This document shows positions 25,332 through 33,760 of a stretch of 64,000 nucleotides of DNA, one piece after another. Made by a program: the position numbers and the translations under genes. Origin of the DNA: DATEPR01 sp963780635 (GTDB taxonomy: Bacteria > Actinomycetota > Actinomycetes > Mycobacteriales > Pseudonocardiaceae). The DNA lies in the NCBI GenBank assembly GCA_963780635.1, contig CAWACW010000015.1, positions 186,001-250,000 of the forward strand, in the 5' to 3' direction. Position 1 is the stretch's first letter. Each line of letters opens with the position of its first letter. The notes beneath the pieces are model-generated. The model had not been told where the DNA came from. It was given only the letters and a program-made list of their open reading frames with translations, and searched no databases.

Positions 25332-26265
25332 ACTGATGATCACGGCGGACCGGGTCAGCAAGACCTTCGGCTCTGTGACCGCACTGGACGACGTGAGCGT
25401 CGAAGTGCCGCGTGGCACCGTGCTCGGCCTGCTGGGGCACAACGGCGCCGGCAAGACCACGCTGGTCAACGTCCTGACCACGATGCTGCCGCCGACAGCG
25501 GGCACGGCGACGGTGGCCGGGTTCGACGTCGTCACCGAGGCTCACCACGTGCGCGGCCGCATCGGGCTGACCGGCCAGTTCGCCGCGGTCGACGAGCAAC
25601 TGTCCGGATTGGACAACCTGATCCTGATCGCCCGGCTGCTCGGCGCGAGCAGGCAGGAGGCCAAGGCGCGCGGCACCGAACTGCTGGAGATCTTCGGTCT
25701 GACCGACGCGGCCCGCCGGGCAGCCCGTACCTACTCCGGCGGCATGCGCAGGCGGCTGGACCTGGCCGCCAGCCTGGTCGGCAGGCCGGACGTGATCTTC
25801 CTGGACGAGCCGACCACAGGCCTGGACCCGGAGAGCCGGATGGGCATGTGGGAGATCGTGCAGACCCTGGTCGGCGACGGCACGACCGTGCTGCTGACCA
25901 CGCAGTACCTGGACGAGGCCGACCGGCTGGCCGACTCGATCACCGTGCTCTCCCAGGGCAGGGTCGTCGCGTCCGGCACCGCCACCGAACTCAAGGCGCA
26001 GGTGGGCAAGCGGACCGTGGTGGTCACGCTGTCCGATCCCTCCGACGGGATCGCCGCCGTGCACGCGCTGGAGCAGGCGGGCCTGCAACCGGTGCTGGAC
26101 GGTGAGCGGCACGCGGTGATCACCCCGGTGGATCGCTCGGCCGAACTGGCCGTCGTGGTCCGCGCGCTGGACCAGGACTCGATCGAGGTCGCGGAACTCG
26201 CGCTCACCGAGCCCACGCTCGACGACGTCTACCTGACTCTCGCCCACGCGCCCGCCGCGGCCTGA
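25324..26265 (+). CDS. ABC-2 exporter ATP-binding protein (DrrA-like)
   Basis: A 313-residue ATPase of the daunorubicin-resistance/multidrug type. Walker A is GHNGAGKTT (about residues 39-47), the Q-loop region follows LTGQFAAVDEQLSG, the signature is YSGGMRRRLDLA, Walker B is VIFLDEPTTGLD, and the H-loop lies in VLLTTQYLDEAD. The C-terminal ~90 residues (AVHALEQAGLQPVLDGERHA) match the DrrA C-terminal domain. It energises the permease encoded next. It starts within the tetR gene (8-base overlap), so translation is coupled. Confidence 0.93.
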   Translation: MTELMITADRVSKTFGSVTALDDVSVEVPRGTVLGLLGHNGAGKTTLVNVLTTMLPPTAGTATVAGFDVVTEAHHVRGRIGLTGQFAAVDEQLSGLDNLILIARLLGASRQEAKARGTELLEIFGLTDAARRAARTYSGGMRRRLDLAASLVGRPDVIFLDEPTTGLDPESRMGMWEIVQTLVGDGTTVLLTTQYLDEADRLADSITVLSQGRVVASGTATELKAQVGKRTVVVTLSDPSDGIAAVHALEQAGLQPVLDGERHAVITPVDRSAELAVVVRALDQDSIEVAELALTEPTLDDVYLTLAHAPAAA

Positions 26266-26280
26266 CCCCGAGGAGCTTCG

Positions 26281-27117
26281 ATGACCACGGCAGTCGCCAA
26301 CCCACGCGCGGTCGACCAGACCGTGCCCGTCCGCCCCTGGCGCGGCACGAACGTCGCCGCGCAGATCGTGATCCTGACCGGCCGGTCGCTGCGCGCGATC
26401 GTCCGCGACCCCAGGATGATCATCTTCAGCCTGCTGCAACCGCTGGTGATGCTGGTGCTGTTCAGCCAGATCTTCGCCAGCATCGCCCGGACGCCGGGCT
26501 TTCCCACCGGCGTGAGCTACATCGACTACCTGATGCCCGCCATCCTGGTGAACACCGCGATGGGCTCGGCCGTGCAGTCCGGCGTCGGGCTCGTCACCGA
26601 CATGAAGAACGGCGTGCTGGCCAGGTTCCGCTCGCTGCCCATCCGGATGGGCTCGGTGCTCGTCGCGCGCAGCCTGTCCGATGTGGTGCGTACCGGCGTG
26701 CAGCTGATCGTCATGCTGATCTTCGCCGCCGTGCTGTTCGGCTTCGCGCCCCCCGGTGGCTTCGTCGGCGTCGTCTCGGCGTGGGCGCTGGGCCTGGTGG
26801 TCGGCTGGGGCCTTGGCTGGCTCTTCATCGCGGCGGGCGCCTGGCTGCGCAATGCCGAGGTGATGCAGATGGTCGGCTTCCTGCTCATGTTCCCGCTGAT
26901 GTTCGCGTCCAGCGCGTACGTGCCGATCAGCGGCCTGCCCGGCTGGCTGCAGGCCGTGGCGCACGTGAATCCGATGACGTACGCGGTGAACGCGTCACGG
27001 GATCTCGCGCTGAGCCTGCCGGTCGGTGCCGGGGTGATCTGGGCTCTGGCCACCAGCGGCGGTCTGGCGGTCATCGGGGCCACCCTGGCCGTCCGCGGGT
27101 TCCGCAAGCCCCTGTAG
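26281..27117 (+). CDS. ABC-2 type permease (DrrB-like)
   Basis: A 278-residue membrane protein with about six helices, beginning after a ~45-residue cytoplasmic N-terminus: MIIFSLLQPLVMLVLFSQIF, YLMPAILVNTAMGSAVQSGV, LIVMLIFAAVLFGFAPPGGF, LLMFPLMFASSAYVPISGLP. The last of these is the ABC-2 signature loop. With the upstream ATPase it forms a dimeric exporter for hydrophobic compounds. Ribosome site GAGGAG lies 5 bases before ATG 26281. Its last 123 bases overlap the 3' end of the convergent MFS gene. Confidence 0.92.
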   Translation: MTTAVANPRAVDQTVPVRPWRGTNVAAQIVILTGRSLRAIVRDPRMIIFSLLQPLVMLVLFSQIFASIARTPGFPTGVSYIDYLMPAILVNTAMGSAVQSGVGLVTDMKNGVLARFRSLPIRMGSVLVARSLSDVVRTGVQLIVMLIFAAVLFGFAPPGGFVGVVSAWALGLVVGWGLGWLFIAAGAWLRNAEVMQMVGFLLMFPLMFASSAYVPISGLPGWLQAVAHVNPMTYAVNASRDLALSLPVGAGVIWALATSGGLAVIGATLAVRGFRKPL

Positions 27118-28287
27118 CCGGTACTCGCGTTCCCTGGCCCGCCGGGCCAGCATCGCCATCGGCACGATCAGCGCGGCCACCACGCCGACCACGGCCAGGC
27201 CGACCGTCAGGTTGGTCGCCTGGGCGATCGCGCCGATCACCGGCGGCCCGGCCAGGAAACCGCTGTAGGCGATGGTCGTCACGAAGCCGATCTCGCGTTC
27301 GCCACCGGTGCCGTCGGCTCGCCTGCCCGCGGCACCGGCCAGGCCGAGCGTGACCGGGAACGAGAACGCCAGGCCGACGCCGGCCAGCGCGAACCCGAGA
27401 TAGGCGGCGGGCAGCCAGGGCACCAGCACGACCACGAACATGCCGACCGCTGCCAGCGCCGCCGCGCTGGTGAGCAGCCGGTAGGAACCCCAGCGCCGCT
27501 CCCAGCGCTCGCCGAGCAGGCGCGCGACGGCCATCGAGACGTTGAAGCAGGCGAAACCGATGGTGGCCGCAGCCTGTGCGACGTCGCGGTCGCGGACCAG
27601 GAACAGTGCCGACCAGTCACCGTTCGCGCCCTCGGCGATCGCCGAGCCGAGCATGATGCCCGCCATCAGCCACAGCGCCGGCCTGCGGATCGGCGGCACC
27701 AGCGGCGCACGGTTCGACTTCGTGTTCCCGGCCACCGGGGGCCGCGCGCCGGGGATGAACCTGGCCACGACGAGGGTGACGAACGCGCCGATCGCGGCGA
27801 CCACCAGGAAGTGCCGCAGTGGCGACCAGCCGATCGCGGCCGCCCCACCCGCGACGATGCCGCCGCCGAGCGCGCCGAAGCTGTAGGCGGCGTGGAACGT
27901 CGGCATCAGCGGCCGGTCCAGGTCGCGGACCACGGCCACGGCGGCGATGTTCATCGACACGTCCAGCGCGCCGATCGCCATCCCGACGCCGAACATCACC
28001 ACGCCCAGCCACGCCACGGTGGGCACGAGGCCGACCAGCGGCAACACCACGCAGCACAGCAGCGCGCTGGGCGGCGCGACGACGCGGGTACCGAACCGGG
28101 CGCACAGCCTGCTGGCCAGCGGCGCCGCGATGATCAGGCCGATGCTGCTGCCCAGCAGCGCCAGGCCGAGACTGCCGGGGTTGGCGTGCACCTGGCTGGT
28201 CACGGCAGGCACCCGGGACGTCCAGGTGCCCACGACCACGCCGTTGAGGGCGAACATGGCGACGACGGCGATCCTGCCCGGGTGCAT
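26995..28287 (-). CDS. MFS transporter (sugar/fucose permease-like fold)
   Basis: A 430-residue, 12-helix transporter. It begins HPGRIAVVAMFALNGVVVGT and has VPAVTSQVHANPGSLGLALL and LASRLCARFGTRVV, the conserved loop 2-3 region of the FucP/YbjJ-like MFS group; GALDVSMNIAAVAV in the middle is also typical of YbjJ-like proteins. ATG 28287 has GGGGGAG 7 bases upstream. The C-terminal ~45 residues after RAREREYRL are hydrophilic and lie antisense to the ABC permease gene, an unusual 123-base convergent overlap. Substrate unknown. Confidence 0.85.
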   Translation of the reverse strand: MHPGRIAVVAMFALNGVVVGTWTSRVPAVTSQVHANPGSLGLALLGSSIGLIIAAPLASRLCARFGTRVVAPPSALLCCVVLPLVGLVPTVAWLGVVMFGVGMAIGALDVSMNIAAVAVVRDLDRPLMPTFHAAYSFGALGGGIVAGGAAAIGWSPLRHFLVVAAIGAFVTLVVARFIPGARPPVAGNTKSNRAPLVPPIRRPALWLMAGIMLGSAIAEGANGDWSALFLVRDRDVAQAAATIGFACFNVSMAVARLLGERWERRWGSYRLLTSAAALAAVGMFVVVLVPWLPAAYLGFALAGVGLAFSFPVTLGLAGAAGRRADGTGGEREIGFVTTIAYSGFLAGPPVIGAIAQATNLTVGLAVVGVVAALIVPMAMLARRAREREYRLQGLAEPADGQGGPDDRQTAAGGQSPDHPGTDRQAQREIP

Positions 28288-28349
28288 TCGGTCTCCCCCT
28301 GCCGTCGGTAGCCCTACTACTGGCCTAGACCTAACCTGATCGGGTGATA

Positions 28350-29255
28350 ATGCCCGCCTGGCCCGCGTGGGACACACTCTGGCTGGGTTGCGCTGCGTAT
28401 TCCACAGCCGGTGCGACGGTAGTTCACGGTGACCGGATCAGGTGGTTCGCGACCGGCGTCGGCTACGAAGGGCTCAACGGTGTCTTCGTCGCTCCCGGCA
28501 CCCCCGCTGTCCCGGTCGAGGACGCCCTGCGCACGTTCCACCAGCTCGGCGTGCCGGCGCTGTGGCACGTCGGCGTCGACGGGCGGGCACCTGGTCCGGA
28601 GCCGATCGCCCGGCATCCCGGGGTCTCCTGGTACGAGGAGGAGCCGCTGCTGGTCGCCCGGCTCGGCCGCGCGGAACTGCCGCACGTCGACCGCCTCTCG
28701 ATCATCCCGGCGCAGGGCGTCGAGGGCATCCGGACGTGGGTGCGGCTGTGGTCCGGGCGAGGTGCCGGCCCGGTGTTCGAGGCGACCGTGCGGGCGCGGC
28801 TCGCGGTCGGCGCGGCCTTCGTGCACCTGCTCGCCGTGCTCGCGGGCACGCCGGTGGGGTGCGCGGCCGCGTTCGTCGGGCCGGTGGCGGGCGAGGTGCA
28901 GCACATCGTGACCGTGCCGACGGTGCGCGGCAAGGGCATCGGCACCGCACTGACCGTCGCGGCGATGCGCGCGATCGAGGCGCGTGGTGTCGACACGGCA
29001 GTACTCACCTCGTCACCGGATGGGTTACGGATCTACCGAGGGCTCGGGTTCACGCAGGTGGGCAGCGTGCGGCGGTTTCTGTGGTCGCCACCGGGCGGCG
29101 CCAGACCCGATGTGATCACTCATCCGGCTGGTACGCGAAACATCGCCGTGCCGTCGAGCGATGTATCAGTACGGGGCGGCTACCCTAGCTCGCGCGCGGG
29201 TACTGGTCCCCCGCTATGCCCTCGTAGCTCAGCGGACAGAGCGAGAGACTTCTAA
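28350..29255 (+). CDS. GNAT-family N-acetyltransferase running into tRNA-Arg
   Basis: A 301-residue protein; the C-terminal half is a GNAT domain with the acetyl-CoA motif VRGKGIGTALTVAAM, preceded by VQHIVTVPTV and followed by LTSSPDGLRIYRGLGFTQVG. The N-terminal ~120 residues (DTLWLGCAAYSTAGATVVHG) are of the kind seen in actinobacterial two-part acetyltransferases. The domain ends near RRFLWS, but no stop follows; the frame continues about 55 residues of low-quality sequence and stops inside the tRNA-Arg gene. Either the true end lies earlier and a frameshift hides it, or the genes truly overlap by 38 bases. ATG 28350 or GTG 28344 are possible starts. Confidence 0.8.
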   Translation: MPAWPAWDTLWLGCAAYSTAGATVVHGDRIRWFATGVGYEGLNGVFVAPGTPAVPVEDALRTFHQLGVPALWHVGVDGRAPGPEPIARHPGVSWYEEEPLLVARLGRAELPHVDRLSIIPAQGVEGIRTWVRLWSGRGAGPVFEATVRARLAVGAAFVHLLAVLAGTPVGCAAAFVGPVAGEVQHIVTVPTVRGKGIGTALTVAAMRAIEARGVDTAVLTSSPDGLRIYRGLGFTQVGSVRRFLWSPPGGARPDVITHPAGTRNIAVPSSDVSVRGGYPSSRAGTGPPLCPRSSADRARDF

Positions 29256-29290
29256 TCTCTTGGTCGCAGGTTCGAGTCCTGCCGGGGGCG
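29218..29290 (+). tRNA. tRNA-Arg (anticodon TCT)
   Basis: 73 nt cloverleaf: acceptor GCCCTCG pairs with CGGGGGC (one T-G), D stem GCTC/GAGC, anticodon stem AGAGA/TCTCT around loop CTTCTAA (anticodon TCT), T arm GCAGG-TTCGAGT-CCTGC. CCA is not encoded. Its first 38 bases overlap the open frame of the GNAT gene. Confidence 0.95.
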
Positions 29291-29684
29291 CAACCGCAGG
29301 TCAGACACCTGCAGCGCACCCGATGCACACAGCGACATGTCGCGCACTGTGCGCAGTGATTCCTCTTTCGTAATGGCGCACGCCCACATTCACCCATTCG
29401 GAACTGTCGACATTCCTGATGGCTGTAACGAATCCCAGTGCAAAGAGAACAGAAAGACCCGGAAAAGCACTCTTGGGCGATGTCGATCACGATTAAGACA
29501 CGAGGCCTACAGCCCATCCGTGCTGGTCAGAGCCTCACTGAACGTGAATTTCCGTTTTCTGTCCAGAATCTGACCAGTAGTGGTTCAAGTTCGCCTCACC
29601 CGGTACCTCGAATGCCGTAACACCTGTCCCGGCATCGCGATTTCGTGGTTGCTGACTTCATCCACCGAGAGCCAGGAGAACAGC
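29291..29684. other. Non-coding stretch after tRNA-Arg
   Basis: GCAGGT-CAGAC-ACCTGC at 29296-29312 forms a 6-bp hairpin just after the tRNA and may be its terminator. The remainder is lower in GC than the surroundings (for example around 29400-29570) and shows no convincing gene; it may hold the promoter of the gene starting at 29685. Confidence 0.5.
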
Positions 29685-30536
29685 GTGGACGCCGGGACCG
29701 GCACCGACACGGTGCATGAACTCAACGACCTGCGTCGTGGGCGTGGCCTGAAGGCCGCGAGCCTCGGCACCAGGGTCGGACCTCGACTGCGGGCTGCCTG
29801 CGGCGTCGAGGAGACCGACGGTCCCGCGCTGGTCCGCAGGAAGGTGGTGCTGCGGCTGACCGCGCTGTGCGAGCAGTTGCCCGACGACCTGCGGATCGCG
29901 GCGAGCGTCGCGCTCGCGCTGCACGACGAGGCCGTCGGCGAGTTCCTGGACCGCAGGATCACCTGGCTGGCCGACCACTTCGACCGCGACCCGCGCACCG
30001 CCCGCCGCCGTGTCGACACCGCCTTCCGGTTGCTGTCCGAGCGGCTGGACGCGGACACCGCGGGCGACCTCACGCTCAACTCCCCCGACGGCTGGTACGT
30101 CGAGTCGCTGCGCGCGGTGCTGCGACTGGATCTCGAGCCGGCGCAGCTGATCGAGGACCGCCGCATCGTGGCCACGGTCGACGATCTCAAGGAGATCACG
30201 GTCTCGATGCGCGCACCCAGGGGCGTGACGCTGGACGAGCCGATCGAGGCCGAGATGCTGGGCGGCGGCGAGATCATCGAGGCGCAGCCCATCGCCCCCG
30301 GGCACACCCGGTTCCTGATCCGGCTGCCCGAGGCGCTGCACGTGGGCCAGCGGCACGACTACAGCATCCGCTTCACGTCCTACCCCAGGTCGTGGACGCA
30401 ACCGTACGATCTGCTCGCGCCGCTGCACCGCTGCGAGCACTTCTCGGTCCGCGTCCGGCTCGGCGACGCCCAGCCGGACCTGCTGTGGCAGTTGCAGCCG
30501 CAGGGCATGAGCTACGGCCTTCAGTGGTCGGCCTGA
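29685..30536 (+). CDS. Conserved actinobacterial hypothetical protein (possible DNA-binding)
   Basis: A 283-residue soluble protein. The N-terminal half is helical and basic: ELNDLRRGRGLKAASLGTRV, RRKVVLRLTALCEQLPDDLR, and ITWLADHFDRDPRTARRRVD, the last reading like a helix-turn-helix with RDPRTARRRV as second helix. The C-terminal half is beta-rich (ITVSMRAPRGVTLDEPIEAE, HDYSIRFTSYPRS). I recall similar proteins in streptomycetes annotated only as hypothetical. GTG 29685 is chosen for the AGGAGAA 4-10 bases upstream; upstream in-frame residues are not convincing. Its 3' end overlaps the convergent RpiR gene by 16 bases. Confidence 0.7.
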   Translation: MDAGTGTDTVHELNDLRRGRGLKAASLGTRVGPRLRAACGVEETDGPALVRRKVVLRLTALCEQLPDDLRIAASVALALHDEAVGEFLDRRITWLADHFDRDPRTARRRVDTAFRLLSERLDADTAGDLTLNSPDGWYVESLRAVLRLDLEPAQLIEDRRIVATVDDLKEITVSMRAPRGVTLDEPIEAEMLGGGEIIEAQPIAPGHTRFLIRLPEALHVGQRHDYSIRFTSYPRSWTQPYDLLAPLHRCEHFSVRVRLGDAQPDLLWQLQPQGMSYGLQWSA

Positions 30537-31420
30537 GCCCGCTGCGCGTCGCCGTCGTCGTACACGTCGAACCGGTCGAGCAACTGCTCGTCCAGCAACA
30601 ACTCCGCCCGCGTGGTGGTGCCCCGGCGCAGCGCCACACCGGTGGCCATCGCCTGGGCCACGGACACGAACGCGGACAGCGACCGCAGCACCGTGACCCC
30701 GCCGGTCTCCACGAAGCACGCGAGATCAGCGTGCCGGACCAGCGGTGACGCGGGATTGTCGGTCAGTGCGACCGTGTGCAGACCACGCCGTTTCGCCTCG
30801 GCCATCGCGCGCACTGTCTCGCCGGTGTAGCGATGGATGGACAGCGCGATGAACACGTCGCCTTCGCTCAGGTCGCGCAGGTCGTCGGCGAGCATGCCCG
30901 CCCGCGGCGCGAACTGGTGCACGCCAGGGCGCACCATGCGCAACAGATAGGCCAGCAGGTACGCGACCGCGTAGCACTTGCGCAGCCCCATCACGTACAC
31001 GTACTCGGCCTCGGTGAGCAGCGTCAGCACCGCGTCCCAGGTCGCCTGGTCCAGCCGCGCGAAGGTGCGGGCGATGTTCTGCTGGTCGTGTTCGGCCACC
31101 GCACCGAGCAGGCCCTCGGACTCGGTCAGCTCGGCTGCCTGCTCGAACCGGCGGACCAGCTGCGCCTGCTCGGCCAGCTGCTGCCTGCACAGCCGCACCA
31201 GCGCCGGATAGCCGGGCAGGCCGAGTGCGGCGGCGAATCTGACCAACGACGACTCGTGCACCTCGGCGACCCTGGCGGTTTCACCGATGCTGCGGAACGC
31301 GGTGGCCTCGGGATCGGCGAGCAGCACCCTCGCGATCCGGCGCTGGCCCGCCGCCAGTGTGGGCATCCTGGCCTGCAGCTCGGCGCGAAGCTCGGCGTAG
31401 TTGCGCGGCGGCACGGCCAT
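30521..31420 (-). CDS. RpiR/MurR-family transcriptional regulator
   Basis: A 299-residue regulator. The N-terminal ~80 residues are the RpiR helix-turn-helix (QARMPTLAAGQRRIARVLLA, FRSIGETARVAEVHESSLVR, FAAALGLPGYPALV); the C-terminal part is a SIS sugar-phosphate-binding domain (AEYVYVMGLRKCYAVAYLLA, GDVFIALSIHRYTGETVRAM, HTVALTDNPASPLVRHADLA). Such proteins sense phosphorylated sugars or related metabolites. ATG 31420 has GAGGAG 3 bases upstream. It is divergent from an aminotransferase gene, with GTTGC/GCAAC half-sites between, so it probably controls that gene and itself. Confidence 0.88.
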   Translation of the reverse strand: MAVPPRNYAELRAELQARMPTLAAGQRRIARVLLADPEATAFRSIGETARVAEVHESSLVRFAAALGLPGYPALVRLCRQQLAEQAQLVRRFEQAAELTESEGLLGAVAEHDQQNIARTFARLDQATWDAVLTLLTEAEYVYVMGLRKCYAVAYLLAYLLRMVRPGVHQFAPRAGMLADDLRDLSEGDVFIALSIHRYTGETVRAMAEAKRRGLHTVALTDNPASPLVRHADLACFVETGGVTVLRSLSAFVSVAQAMATGVALRRGTTTRAELLLDEQLLDRFDVYDDGDAQRAQADH

Positions 31421-31464
31421 GACTCCTCGATTCCCGGCGACTGGCCCCACGGGACACGGGTGCC

Positions 31465-31494
31465 GCAACCCTAGTTGCGACTGGTCAACGCAAC
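31465..31494. promoter_or_regulatory. Candidate RpiR operator with three GCAAC/GTTGC half-sites
   Basis: GCAAC-CCTA-GTTGC (31465-31478) followed by the overlapping pair GTTGCG-ACTGGTCAA-CGCAAC (31474-31494). Both are perfect inverted repeats that share the central half-site, in the 91-base divergent gap between the RpiR-family gene and the aminotransferase gene. Confidence 0.55.
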
Positions 31495-31511
31495 AAACAT
31501 TGCCTATTTTG

Positions 31512-32756
31512 ATGCGCATGCAAGCAGTCACCCAGTCCGCGACCCTGGCCGTCAACGAGCGACTCCGTGCGATGCGGGCCGAAGGGCGGCAGGTGCTGCA
31601 CCTCGCGTTCGGCGAGGCAGGCCTGCCGGTGTTACCCGAGCTGGCCGCCGTACTCGCGGACTCGGTGCGACACAACGACTACGGCCCGGTGACGGGCATC
31701 CCGGCCGCGCGCGAGGCCGCGGCGGGCTACTTCGGGCGGCGTGGCCTGCCCACCGATCCGGACACGGTGCTGTTCGCCCCGGGCAGCAAACCGCTGCTGT
31801 CCGCGCTGCTCACGGTGCTGCCCGGGGACGTCGTCCTCGCGGCTCCGTCCTGGGTCAGCTACGCCGCCCAGGCCACGCTGGCGGGCAAGCGCGTGATCAG
31901 GGTGCCCATCCCGGCACGTGCCGGTGGCGTGCCCGACCCCGACCTGTTGCCCGATGCGCTCGCGGCCGCCCGGGCCGCGGGTGCGCGTCCTGGCGTGCTG
32001 GTGGTGACCCTGCCGGACAACCCGACCGGCACGCTGCCGCCCCGCGATCTCGTCGCCGAGGTGTGCACCATCGCCGAGCGTGAGGGTCTCGTGGTGATCT
32101 CCGACGAGATCTACCGGGACCTGTGCCGCACCGCCGGTTTCACCAGCCCCGCCGAACTGCTGCCGGAGCGGACCGTCGTGACCACCGGGCTGAGCAAGAG
32201 CCTCGCGCTGGGCGGCTACCGGATCGGCTTCGCCCGGCTCCCCCACTCGCGGCTGGGCGACGAGCTGCGGCCCGCGCTGGTGGGGATGGCCAGCGAGGTG
32301 TGGTCCAGCCTGGCGAGTCCGATGCAGCGCGTGGCGGCGGCCGCGCTGGCCGAGCCACCCGAAGTGACCGAACGGATCGCGGCGAGCAGCCGGTTGCACG
32401 GCACGGTCACTGCCGCCGTGTACGAGATCCTGGTGCGCGCGGGTGCGCGGTGCCGCCCGTCGGACGGCGGGTTCTATCTGTACCCCGATCTCGGTGAACT
32501 GATGGCCGGCCGGGTGGCGACGGGTCGCGAACTGTCGGCGCTGTTGCTGGACCGGTACGGCGTCGGCGTGCTGGCCGGGGTCGAGTTCGGCGACGACGAG
32601 CACGCGCTGCGCTTCCGGCTGGCCACGAGCCTGCTGTACGGGGTCGACGACGAGCAGCGCCTGGCCAGCCTGCACAGCGAGCAACCCCTTGCGCTGCCGT
32701 GGATCGCGGCCGCGCTGGACCGGCTGACCGAGGTGCTGGCCGAGCTGCCCGGCTGA
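31512..32756 (+). CDS. PLP-dependent aminotransferase, class I/II
   Basis: A 414-residue fold-type I aminotransferase. NDYGPVTGIPAAREAAAGYF, the cofactor-binding GSKPLLSALL, the Asp of VISDEIYRDL, the Schiff-base Lys229 in TTGLSKSLALGGYRIG, and a C-terminal LRFRLATSLLYG where the carboxylate-binding Arg is expected. It would transaminate an amino acid to a keto acid; the exact substrate cannot be read. ATG 31512 and ATG 31518 are both possible, and neither has a clear ribosome site, so a short-leader or leaderless mRNA is possible. Probably controlled by the divergent RpiR protein. Confidence 0.9.
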   Translation: MRMQAVTQSATLAVNERLRAMRAEGRQVLHLAFGEAGLPVLPELAAVLADSVRHNDYGPVTGIPAAREAAAGYFGRRGLPTDPDTVLFAPGSKPLLSALLTVLPGDVVLAAPSWVSYAAQATLAGKRVIRVPIPARAGGVPDPDLLPDALAAARAAGARPGVLVVTLPDNPTGTLPPRDLVAEVCTIAEREGLVVISDEIYRDLCRTAGFTSPAELLPERTVVTTGLSKSLALGGYRIGFARLPHSRLGDELRPALVGMASEVWSSLASPMQRVAAAALAEPPEVTERIAASSRLHGTVTAAVYEILVRAGARCRPSDGGFYLYPDLGELMAGRVATGRELSALLLDRYGVGVLAGVEFGDDEHALRFRLATSLLYGVDDEQRLASLHSEQPLALPWIAAALDRLTEVLAELPG

Positions 32757-32773
32757 CCATCCACACCGGATCG

Positions 32774-33619
32774 CTAGCGTTCGCCGGCCACTTCCGGCGA
32801 GTGCAGCGGGCAGCCGGTGCCCGGATCGAGGGTCAGCGTGCGGCAGGTGGCCCGCCACATCCGCTGCTGTGCCGCGACGCCCGCCGCCGCTCTGGGCAGC
32901 GGGTGCACGCGGCGACCGCGGAGGTAGGCACCGTTGGGCACCGTCGGGCTGGTGCACGTGTAGAGCACCGCGTCCACCATGAGGCCGCGGGAGAGCGGAG
33001 CCGGGGCGGCCGTCACCTCGGTGCCCGCGGGCTGGATGGTCAGGCTGCGGCATCCGGTGCCGCGTAACTTGGTCGCCGTCGTCTGGCTGAACATCATCAG
33101 CGCCAGTTTCGCCTCGGTGTAGGACCAGGCCGGGTAGTAGCGCTTGCCGTTGCCCAGTTCGGTCGCCTTCGGCACCCCGATCCGCTGCCGGTCGCGCACC
33201 ACGTGCACGATCCGACCGCAGGAACTGTTGCGCAGCAACGGCAACAAGGCGGACACCACCATCGCCGGACCGAGGTAGTTGATCTGCCAGGTCAGCTCGT
33301 TGCCGTCCTGGGTGATCAACCGCGTCTTGGGTGGCAGCAGGTCGACCGCGTTCACCACGTAGTCCAGCTCGCCGCTGGCCCGGCCGCAGCGACGGGCCAG
33401 GTCCCGTGTCGCGTCGAGGCTGGTGAAGTCGGCGGTCGCGGTGACGACCTCGCAGTCCTCCGGCCGCGTCGCCAACTCGGCACGCAGGTCGGCGAGTGCG
33501 TGCTCGTCGGGGCCGTGCAGGACGAGGGTCGAGGTGAGCCCGAGCATCCGTCGTGCGATCTCTGCGCCCAGCTGTCCGGTCGCGCCCAGCACCAGCGCGG
33601 TGCGGTGCAGCGTCCCCAT
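32774..33619 (-). CDS. Short-chain dehydrogenase/reductase (SDR)
   Basis: A 281-residue Rossmann-fold oxidoreductase. TALVLGATGQLGAEIARRML is the nucleotide-binding turn (GxxGxxG pattern), DYVVNAV replaces the usual NNAG, and WSYTEAKLALMMF holds the catalytic Tyr-xxx-Lys. The Ser of the triad is not in its usual place (IVHVVRDRQR). The layout resembles the retinol dehydrogenase/protochlorophyllide reductase-like SDRs with an added C-terminal segment. Substrate unknown. It is convergent with the aminotransferase gene, ending 17 bases from it. Confidence 0.85.
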   Translation of the reverse strand: MGTLHRTALVLGATGQLGAEIARRMLGLTSTLVLHGPDEHALADLRAELATRPEDCEVVTATADFTSLDATRDLARRCGRASGELDYVVNAVDLLPPKTRLITQDGNELTWQINYLGPAMVVSALLPLLRNSSCGRIVHVVRDRQRIGVPKATELGNGKRYYPAWSYTEAKLALMMFSQTTATKLRGTGCRSLTIQPAGTEVTAAPAPLSRGLMVDAVLYTCTSPTVPNGAYLRGRRVHPLPRAAAGVAAQQRMWRATCRTLTLDPGTGCPLHSPEVAGER

Positions 33620-33760
33620 GACTCATCGCCCCAATCGCTCGCGGACGCAGGCGGACTCCCCGCGAGGTCCACAGGTGGCATCGGTAACCGACGCGATCTG
33701 TTACGCGCTGCGACGGACAGATCTCGGACGGCCACGAAAGCGTCCGTTACCAGCCCCGGC

